Of a DNA stretch of 10,593 nt, positions 6,141 through 10,593 are shown one piece after another (position 1 is the first letter of the stretch; each line of letters starts with the position of its first letter). Location of the stretch: positions 1 through 10,593 of the forward strand of contig CAUDVX010000056.1 of assembly GCA_958452935.1 (NCBI GenBank), written 5' to 3'. Source of the stretch: an uncultured Collinsella sp. GTDB taxonomy: Bacteria > Actinomycetota > Coriobacteriia > Coriobacteriales > Coriobacteriaceae. Made by a program: the position numbers and the translations under genes. Below the pieces are notes generated by a model. It was not told the DNA's origin, did not search any database, and worked only from the letters and a program-made list of their open reading frames with translations.

Positions 6141-6824
6141 ATGGAGCTTTGGCACGGGTCGGAGGTTGTTGTCGAGCATCCGTCGTTGGATAAATGCAGA
6201 CAATTCAATGACTATGGGTGTGGGTTTTATTGCACGCCACATGAGGAAATGGCAATGGAGTGGGCATGTCGGACCGAGTCCGATGGTATCGCGAATCGAT
6301 ATGAGCTCGATATGGATGGTCTTGCGGTCTTGGATTTGGAGTCCGGGGAGTTTTCAATTCTCAATTGGCTTGCGATTTTGGCTAACAATAGGGAGTTCAA
6401 TGTTTCGACACCGCTGGCGCGCGAAGGACTTCGCTATCTGCTGGATAACTGCCTGATTGATATTTCTCCCTATGACGTAATTCGAGGTTATCGCGCCGAC
6501 GATTCCTACTTTTCGTTTGCAAGACAGTTCGTTAATGGCATGATCTCGCTTAGGCAACTGCAACTCATTATGCGTTTGGGCGATTTGGGCATCCAATACG
6601 CTCTTATGAGTGAGCGTGCGTTTTCAGCAATCAGATTCCGCGAATGGAGGCAGGCGTTGGGATCTGAGTATTATCCCAAGCGCTTTAAGCGAGAGCAGAA
6701 CGCGCGGCGCAAGTACCTGGAAACTGTGAATGGATTCGACTCTGAGGGCGTCTACATTAGGGATTTAATGACAGGGAGGGTTGATTTAGATGATCCAAGA
6801 GTTGACGAATTGTGGACCGAGTAG
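6141..6824 (+). CDS. DUF3990 family protein, ADP-ribosyltransferase-like putative toxin
   Basis: A 227-residue protein starting 5 nt after a strong GGAGG (6131-6135). The upstream TTG at 6129 overlaps that site and is rejected. The opening MELWHGS (His5, Gly6) followed by YGCGFYCT (25-32) matches the DUF3990 pattern of an HG..., then GxGFYxT, which is related to the NAD-binding core of ADP-ribosyltransferases. The central YRADDSYFSFARQF block (117-130) and a later stretch of the form RQLQLIMRLGDLGIQYAL are also family-like as I remember it. No signal peptide or membrane segment is seen, so it should act in the cytoplasm. The 3' end overlaps the HTH gene by 35 bp, the usual coupling of toxin and antitoxin genes. 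The region is poorer in GC than engB, which fits acquired DNA. Enzymatic activity and toxicity are inferred and not shown by the sequence. Confidence 0.75.
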   Translation: MELWHGSEVVVEHPSLDKCRQFNDYGCGFYCTPHEEMAMEWACRTESDGIANRYELDMDGLAVLDLESGEFSILNWLAILANNREFNVSTPLAREGLRYLLDNCLIDISPYDVIRGYRADDSYFSFARQFVNGMISLRQLQLIMRLGDLGIQYALMSERAFSAIRFREWRQALGSEYYPKRFKREQNARRKYLETVNGFDSEGVYIRDLMTGRVDLDDPRVDELWTE

Positions 6825-7488
6825 AACATATCCCGTCTATTACCTTGAGGATGCAATGAGCAACCTCGGCGACTGCTTCGACTATGCCGTGAACGACTAT
6901 GGAGCGGAAGGGTCCGAGGTCGCTGAACTCTTTTGCCTGAGCGGCGTAGCCCGTGAGTTTGAGCGTGGCAACGCATGGGTCGTATCGGGAAAATCGGGCG
7001 TTGAGCTGTTCGCGCTTATCGCTGAAAGGTCCGGCTATCAGAGCGGGTTTATACCGGATCGCACCTATCGTTTTGAGAAGACGCCAGAGTATTGGACAGG
7101 CTGGATACTGGCATATCTGCAGTGGCGTTTAGGGGAGTCTTTCGAAGACCTGCTGCATGTCGTTCCGTTTGACGCACTGCGCAGTCTGTACTATCCCTGG
7201 CACGAAGCCTCGGAGGAACGCGTGGCTCGCCTCGTCTGCGATATGGCGAAAAAAGCGTCCAGGCAAACCAAACTTGCGTTAGCAAGAAAGAAGCTTAAGA
7301 AAACCCAACAAGATCTAGCATACGAATCGGGTGTGTCACTCCGCTCAATCCAAATGTACGAGCAGCGCCAGAGAAACATCAATGAAGCTTCGGTAACAAG
7401 CGTAAGAGCCATAGCAAAAGCCCTCCACTGCAACATCGAAGATCTCCTAGAGCCAGTCTTCGAATACAAAGAAACCAGCGCCGCCTAA
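6790..7488 (+). CDS. XRE-type helix-turn-helix regulator with N-terminal partner domain, putative antitoxin
   Basis: A 232-residue protein with two parts. The N-terminal region (about 1-155) has no domain I can name, but it resembles the front half of regulators that commonly accompany DUF3990 genes (YLEDAMSNLGDCFDYAV, VVSGKSGVELF, KTPEYWTGWILAYLQWR). The C-terminal XRE/HTH_3 domain (about 160-222) has KTQQDLAYESGVSLRSIQMY as the HTH and LHCNIEDLLEP as its closing helix. The gene overlaps the DUF3990 gene by 35 bp, which implies translational coupling. The start at 6790 has GGAGG (6775-6779) at a long 10-nt spacing. An in-frame ATG at 6856 has GAGG at 5 nt, but would remove the family-like YYLEDAM segment, so I keep 6790. 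It probably neutralises its neighbour and represses the operon through the dyads at 6077-6121. Both roles are inferred. Confidence 0.78.
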   Translation: MIQELTNCGPSRTYPVYYLEDAMSNLGDCFDYAVNDYGAEGSEVAELFCLSGVAREFERGNAWVVSGKSGVELFALIAERSGYQSGFIPDRTYRFEKTPEYWTGWILAYLQWRLGESFEDLLHVVPFDALRSLYYPWHEASEERVARLVCDMAKKASRQTKLALARKKLKKTQQDLAYESGVSLRSIQMYEQRQRNINEASVTSVRAIAKALHCNIEDLLEPVFEYKETSAA

Positions 7489-7636
7489 ACCAATATATTG
7501 CCAAGGTTTGTATCTAGTAAGCGCTCCTTACCAGCAAGAGTCCCTACCAATAGATAGCGGCTTAAAGGGCCGAAATCGTATGAATGGCATTGCGACTTCC
7601 AAATGGGTGACTGCTGCTTGAAAAGCTATAGAAATA

Positions 7637-7656
7637 GGGGCCGATTTAACGGCCCC
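7637..7656 (-). terminator. Terminator-like hairpin after the 34-residue peptide gene
   Basis: GGGGCCG (7637-7643) pairs perfectly with CGGCCCC (7650-7656) across a 6-nt loop. Read on the minus strand it is followed by TATTTCTATAG, which is moderately T-rich. It lies 35 bp past the stop of the small minus-strand gene. Confidence 0.6.
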
Positions 7657-7690
7657 AAGCATCGCATAAATGACATATACGTTTTATCAA

Positions 7691-7795
7691 CTATTTCTTG
7701 TTTTTAACCCATTTGCAGATACGCCAAATAAGCACTCCGACGAGAATCCAAACGAGAGCGATCATAATGTCTGAGCGTGCAGGAATTGGGATCAT
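7691..7795 (-). CDS. 34-residue single-pass membrane peptide, hypothetical
   Basis: A short open frame encoding 34 residues: a polar start (MIPIPARSD), a hydrophobic helix IMIALVWILVGVLIW (10-24), then a basic tail RICKWVKNKK. The ribosome binding site GAGGAAG lies 4 nt before the ATG on the minus strand. It begins 24 bp after the stop of the secreted protein gene and is followed by a hairpin, so the two are probably one transcript. N-out, C-in topology is expected from the positive C-terminus. I recognise no family. It could be an immunity-type or accessory peptide for its neighbour, but only position suggests that. Confidence 0.6.
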   Translation of the reverse strand: MIPIPARSDIMIALVWILVGVLIWRICKWVKNKK

Positions 7796-7819
7796 TGAAC
7801 TTCCTCAATTGATGTGAGT

Positions 7820-8335
7820 CTAGTTTGCATAGGTGTGGAGCGTGCTGCCTTCCATGGTCGCTTGCAACACGGCGATACCGGACGTCATCCCCATCGATTC
7901 ATAGTTGAGTCGATATGTCGCCTGTTTCGAGTTCCATATAAAGGACTCGTTAGTTACCGTACAGCCGATAGTCGTATAGTTTTGTCCCCAAGCGCTGGTA
8001 ATGAGCGAGTTCGCTATCTTGATCTTGAATTCGCGATAAATAAAAGGACTGTTGTAATAGATAGTCCAAGTTCCAGATGCGTTGTTGTAGTAACTGTCCC
8101 ATATCAGGCTGGGTTCATTGGTTTTTTTAATTCCTATTACTGCAACGGTCCCATCCTTAAGCTTGATTTGATGAGACTGCTCGGGACCTTTCGTTAAATC
8201 AAAATCTTGGGTTGCGCCAGAAATTGCGACAGCATCGCTTTCTGCAGCATAAGCAGTCGAAGGGCTAAACGAGAAACATATCGGTAATATCAAAAGTATC
8301 GAGAGGAAAAACGAAGCTTTGAGTGTGCGTAACAC
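7820..8335 (-). CDS. Secreted DUF5626-like protein
   Basis: A 171-residue protein with a clear Sec signal peptide: MLRTLK, a hydrophobic core (FFLSILLILPICFSF) and a likely cut after AYA at residue 30. The mature part is rich in beta-strand-like alternation. It begins with FDLTKGPEQSHQIKLKDGT and ends with QATYRLNYESMG and a short HTYAN tail, a pattern I associate with DUF5626, small exported proteins of Gram-positive gut bacteria with unknown function. I chose the GTG at 8335 because GGAGG lies 8 nt upstream of it. The ATG at 8350 contains that ribosome binding site within its own codons and has none before it. The gene is markedly AT-richer than thrB and engB, suggesting horizontal acquisition. 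The 34-residue membrane peptide follows in the same direction. Confidence 0.7.
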   Translation of the reverse strand: MLRTLKASFFLSILLILPICFSFSPSTAYAAESDAVAISGATQDFDLTKGPEQSHQIKLKDGTVAVIGIKKTNEPSLIWDSYYNNASGTWTIYYNSPFIYREFKIKIANSLITSAWGQNYTTIGCTVTNESFIWNSKQATYRLNYESMGMTSGIAVLQATMEGSTLHTYAN

Positions 8336-8375
8336 TTTGACCACCTCCATACTGCGATGCCTAGTTAAATAGTAG

Positions 8376-8397
8376 CATAGATAAACAGTTTATTATG
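8376..8397. promoter_or_regulatory. Operator-like palindrome upstream of the DUF5626-like gene
   Basis: ATAAAC-A-GTTTAT (8381-8393) is a perfect odd-centred palindrome extended outward by CATA and TATG with a one-base bulge. It sits about 50 bp upstream of the minus-strand GTG start in an AT-rich stretch where the promoter should be. A binding protein is not known. Confidence 0.35.
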
Positions 8398-8399
8398 TA

Positions 8400-8592
8400 A
8401 CCTAAAAAGCCCCTATCTGCCCGGTGCCCCTTCAAAGCGTGGGTCCCTGTAGACATCCTCAGCAAGGTAAACGCAGGGATGGTCGGGGTGTTCCCCTCAA
8501 AATTATTCCGCAGCGCGAAGGCCTCTCGTCTGTGGCTCCGTTGGAGCACAAGATTAAATCAGCGAATGCGATTATCCTGTCGAGGCTGCGCA
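8400..8592. other. Gap without a gene between the DUF5626-like gene and the nested repeat
   Basis: No convincing coding frame. It holds a small hairpin GCTCC-GTT-GGAGC (8535-8547, flanked by TGT and ACA that also pair) and a degenerate copy of the left part of the nested repeat at 8481-8513. Otherwise I see nothing recognisable. Confidence 0.5.
8481..8513. repeat. Degenerate half copy of the 8593-8709 nested repeat
   Basis: This stretch aligns with 8593-8628: GGTC, a gap of about 5 bp, GGGG, TTCCCCT, AAAA and TCCGCAG recur in the same order. In the TTCCCCT to CCGCAG part 19 of 23 positions agree. No matching right arm follows, so it looks like a decayed solo left end. Confidence 0.45.
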
Positions 8593-8709
8593 GGTCCCCT
8601 TGGGGCTTCCCCTGAAAACAATCCGCAGATCGAATTGCCCCGTCGCGCGAAGCGCACGACGGGGCAATTCATGATCGAGGACGTTTTCAGGGGAAGCCCC
8701 AAGGGGACC
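8593..8709. repeat. 117-bp nested inverted repeat downstream of thrB
   Basis: Outer arms 8593-8619 and 8683-8709 are 27-bp perfect inverted repeats. Spacers of exactly 12 bp on each side lead to a 14-bp perfect inner stem (8632-8645 with 8657-8670) with an 11-nt loop that can pair further (CGC-GAA-GCG). The outer arm also contains CCCCTTGGGG, a small hairpin by itself. It lies 23 bp past the thrB stop. No T-tract directly follows any stem, so it is not an ordinary terminator. No target duplication is visible at the ends. Confidence 0.85.
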
Positions 8710-8732
8710 GGTGAGAGCAATGAGGCAGGGCG

Positions 8733-9614
8733 CTACAGGTACTCGATTTGAGCGCCCTCGGTGTCGCACGTCAGAATATGCGTGTCACACTTGGGGAACT
8801 GCTCACGCAGCTTGACCTGCAGGAACTTTGCCACGATGGTGTCGTCAGTCACGGCCATGAGGGTCGAGCCCGAACCACTAATCCAGATGGTCTTGGCGCC
8901 TCCGTTAAGGCAGGTGTCGCGCACGGCGTTGTAGTCGGGGATGAGGCGGCGGCGATAGGGCTCCTGAATGCGGTCGTCATTAGCGGCGGCAATCAGGTCC
9001 AGATCGCCGGTCTCCAGGCCGCGCGTCATGCCGGCGATGCGGCCCATTTGCCATACGGCAGTGGAGAGTGGAATCTCCTGCGGCACAACCTTGCGCGCCT
9101 CGCTCGTATGTACCTCGTAGGGCGGAATCACGGTAATAAAACGCAAGCGATCGCTTACCTCGTAGCGCAGGCACTGGGGAAGCGAATCGGTCGGCGTAAA
9201 GGAGCAGACGGCGCCGCCCAGGATAGCGGGGGCGACGTTATCGGGATGCCCTTCGACCTCGGTGGCAATGCGGACGAGCTCGGCGCGGTCGACGGTGTGG
9301 CCCGTCAGCGCGGCGGCCGCCATGATGCCAGCGACGACGCAGGTTGAGCTGGAACCCAGGCCGCGGGCGACGGGCACGTCGGTCTGAATGTCGATGGCGA
9401 CGGGGAAGGCCGGCTCGCCCCATGCGGCCAGTGCATCCACAAAGCTCACGTAGACCAGGTTATTCTCGTTTTGGAACTCCTCGGGGCAGCCCGTGATGGT
9501 GAGCTTGTCGGCGCGCTCGAAGGTGAAGTGCGAGTAGAGGCTGACGGCCATGCCGAGGGTATCGTAGCCGATGCCTAGGTTGGCGCTGGTTGCTGGGACG
9601 GTGATTTTGATCAT
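8733..9614 (-). CDS. thrB: Homoserine kinase
   Basis: Phosphorylates L-homoserine with ATP, giving O-phosphohomoserine for threonine synthase. The 293-residue cytoplasmic protein is a complete GHMP kinase. Motif 1 is VPATSANLGIGYD (6-18). The glycine-rich ATP loop is ARGLGSSS (83-90). EGHPDNVAPA (121-130) is characteristic of ThrB, and motif 3 SGSGST is at 246-251. The start is the ATG at 9614, with AGGAGG 6 nt upstream on the minus strand. An open extension to 9686 adds residues unlike any ThrB and reads through the nested repeat. It follows thrC on the same strand but is separated from it by a strong terminator and a 112-bp inverted repeat, so it is probably not in a simple operon with thrC. 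A second nested repeat lies just past its stop. Confidence 0.95.
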   Translation of the reverse strand: MIKITVPATSANLGIGYDTLGMAVSLYSHFTFERADKLTITGCPEEFQNENNLVYVSFVDALAAWGEPAFPVAIDIQTDVPVARGLGSSSTCVVAGIMAAAALTGHTVDRAELVRIATEVEGHPDNVAPAILGGAVCSFTPTDSLPQCLRYEVSDRLRFITVIPPYEVHTSEARKVVPQEIPLSTAVWQMGRIAGMTRGLETGDLDLIAAANDDRIQEPYRRRLIPDYNAVRDTCLNGGAKTIWISGSGSTLMAVTDDTIVAKFLQVKLREQFPKCDTHILTCDTEGAQIEYL

Positions 9615-9628
9615 GTGGGTCCTCCTGG

Positions 9629-9740
9629 GCGGGTCTGGCCGTTTAGTTCGCTGCTCGGGCAGTCCTGGCTCGCTCGGAAAGCACATTAAGTGCTTTCCGG
9701 CTCGTGCGGAACTCGCGACGAACTAAACGGCCAGACCCGC
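9629..9740. repeat. 112-bp nested inverted repeat between thrC and thrB
   Basis: Outer arms 9629-9650 and 9719-9740 are 22-bp perfect inverted repeats. Inside, CGGAAAGCAC (9675-9684) pairs perfectly with GTGCTTTCCG (9690-9699) around a 5-nt loop. The left spacer (24 bp) contains a further small hairpin CTGC-TCGG-GCAG (9651-9662). The right spacer is 19 bp. The left edge is 2 bp from the thrB Shine-Dalgarno (9621-9626), so a transcript coming through would place this structure directly before the thrB ribosome binding site. Confidence 0.85.
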
Positions 9741-9769
9741 TCGCATGCTCGTCATCATTCCGAAAGCTA

Positions 9770-9803
9770 AATAAAAAGAAGGTGCGCCGGCTTTCGCCGG
9801 CGC
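9770..9803 (-). terminator. Intrinsic terminator after thrC
   Basis: On the minus strand GCGCCGGC, loop GAAA, GCCGGCGC forms an 8-bp GC-rich stem with a stable tetraloop (9784-9803), followed by ACCTTCTTTTTAT (T-tract at about 9771-9780). It begins about 12 bp past the thrC stop. Confidence 0.9.
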
Positions 9804-9815
9804 TTAATAAGGGGT

Positions 9816-10593
9816 TTAGTTGGTAGCCATCTTTTTTGCTGCGGACTCGACGTAGCTTGCCATCTCATCGACGTCGCAGACGTCTTCGAAGCGGACGGGC
9901 TTGGATTCGAGTTCGGCGAGCTGGGTCGGGGCGACCGTGTTGGTGGCCTGCTCGAGCACACGCATAGCCTCAAAATCATCCTCGGGAACGTCGAGGCCCA
10001 GGGCGTCGCAGCAGGCGCGCGGGAACTTGTAGGGGCTTGCGGTCGAAAGCAGCACGCGGGCCTTGGCACCCTCGGCGGGAGCGACTTTTTCAAAGACGTG
10101 ATAGCCGCAAGCGGTGTGCGGGTCGATCACGTAGCCGTTCGCATCCCAGCAGCTCTTGATGGCAGTGCGGACCTCGTCCTCGCTGGCCCAACCGCAGCCA
10201 AAGACGCTCTGAATCTTTGCCAGCAGGTCGGCGGGAACCTCGTAGCGACCAGTCTGTGCCAGCTGCTCCATAAGGCCGGCAACGAGCTCGCAGTCGCCGT
10301 TGGACAGGAAGTACAGCATGCGCTCCAGGTTGGAGCTAATAAGGATGTCCATCGACGGCGAGATGGTCGTGAAGAACGGGCGGTTACGGTCGTAAACGCC
10401 GGTGGTCAGGAAGTCGGCAAGCACGTTGTTCTTGTCGCTCGCCACGACGAGCTTGGCGACGGGCAGACCCATGCGCTTGGCGTAGTAGCCGGCCAAGATA
10501 TCGCCAAAGTTGCCGGTCGGTACGCAGAACTCCACGGCGTCGCCGGCCTCGATGGCGCCGGCGCGCAGCAGCTGCGCATAGGCGGCAAAGTAG
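9816..10593 (-). CDS. thrC: Threonine synthase, 5' truncated
   Basis: PLP enzyme that converts O-phosphohomoserine to L-threonine, the step after ThrB. The frame continues past the right edge, so only the C-terminal 258 residues or so are present. The apparent start at 10535 is a GTG valine within the protein. The block VPTGNFGDILAGYYAKRMGLP (about 10475-10540) is the conserved phosphate/PLP-binding loop of bacterial threonine synthases, followed by VASDKNNVLADF, DILISSNLERM and DPHTACGYHVF, all typical of the family. The stop (9816-9818) is followed by a strong terminator. The catalytic lysine is in the missing N-terminal part. Order thrC then thrB on one strand fits a threonine locus, though the terminator separates their transcripts. 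Confidence 0.95.
   Translation of the reverse strand, partial: YFAAYAQLLRAGAIEAGDAVEFCVPTGNFGDILAGYYAKRMGLPVAKLVVASDKNNVLADFLTTGVYDRNRPFFTTISPSMDILISSNLERMLYFLSNGDCELVAGLMEQLAQTGRYEVPADLLAKIQSVFGCGWASEDEVRTAIKSCWDANGYVIDPHTACGYHVFEKVAPAEGAKARVLLSTASPYKFPRACCDALGLDVPEDDFEAMRVLEQATNTVAPTQLAELESKPVRFEDVCDVDEMASYVESAAKKMATN

Noticed and set aside
7567..7590. Possible short minus-strand peptide starting near 7588
   Set aside because: About 20 codons with no ribosome binding site or hydrophobic pattern.
8361..8549. 62-codon minus-strand frame
   Set aside because: It lies in the gap, overlaps the likely promoter of the secreted protein, and has low-complexity composition and no ribosome binding site.
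8479..8769. Open frames on both strands (8479-8751 plus, 8572-8769 minus) encoding similar GASPEN and RGSPKGT strings
   Set aside because: The similarity arises because the nested inverted repeat is read in both directions. There is no ribosome binding site and no recognisable protein.
9615..9686. N-terminal extension of ThrB
   Set aside because: It is encoded by the nested repeat and contains the real ribosome binding site.
1..10593. CRISPR array, tRNA, rRNA or insertion sequence
   Set aside because: No regularly spaced direct repeats, cloverleaf sequences or transposase-like frames were found. The inverted repeats are isolated and have no encoded transposase.

Overview
The window looks like chromosomal DNA from a gut anaerobe of the class Coriobacteriia, most likely Collinsella or a close relative. 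The basis is moderately high GC with frequent codon-third-position G/C, a pyruvate formate-lyase activase (strict or facultative anaerobic metabolism), GH32 sucrose use, and proteins whose wording matches that lineage as I remember it. The genus is an inference, not proven by the sequence.

Layout, left to right. (1) The 3' part of a GH32 sucrose-6-phosphate hydrolase, cut by the left edge. (2) A DegV-family lipid-binding protein with its own leader and a strong terminator. (3) A solitary pyruvate formate-lyase activating enzyme. (4) A 315-bp gap with two hairpin elements and a promoter. (5) A plus-strand run of a membrane-anchored class-A beta-lactamase-like serine hydrolase, MTA/SAH nucleosidase and the ribosome-assembly GTPase EngB. 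(6) An AT-richer accessory segment (about 6050-8420). It carries a DUF3990 ADP-ribosyltransferase-like gene overlapping an HTH-regulator gene, laid out like a toxin-antitoxin pair, behind a double palindrome. Next to it on the minus strand is a secreted DUF5626-like protein followed by a previously unlisted 34-residue membrane peptide. (7) The minus-strand threonine genes: thrC (cut by the right edge), a strong terminator, then thrB.

The core genes are ordinary. PflA and the nucleosidase are loosely connected, because radical-SAM chemistry releases 5'-deoxyadenosine, a known side substrate of MTA/SAH nucleosidases. ThrB and ThrC catalyse the last two steps of threonine synthesis.

The unusual content is intergenic. 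Two nested inverted repeats of 117 and 112 bp bracket thrB. They share an architecture (long perfect outer arms, spacers, inner hairpin) but not a sequence. A degenerate half copy of the first lies about 80 bp to its left. A 25-bp hairpin after pflA has only G-U deviations when read as plus-strand RNA. The accessory TA-like pair is preceded by two copies of a TATCAC-N4-GTGATA site that together form a 20-bp perfect stem ending in a T-tract.
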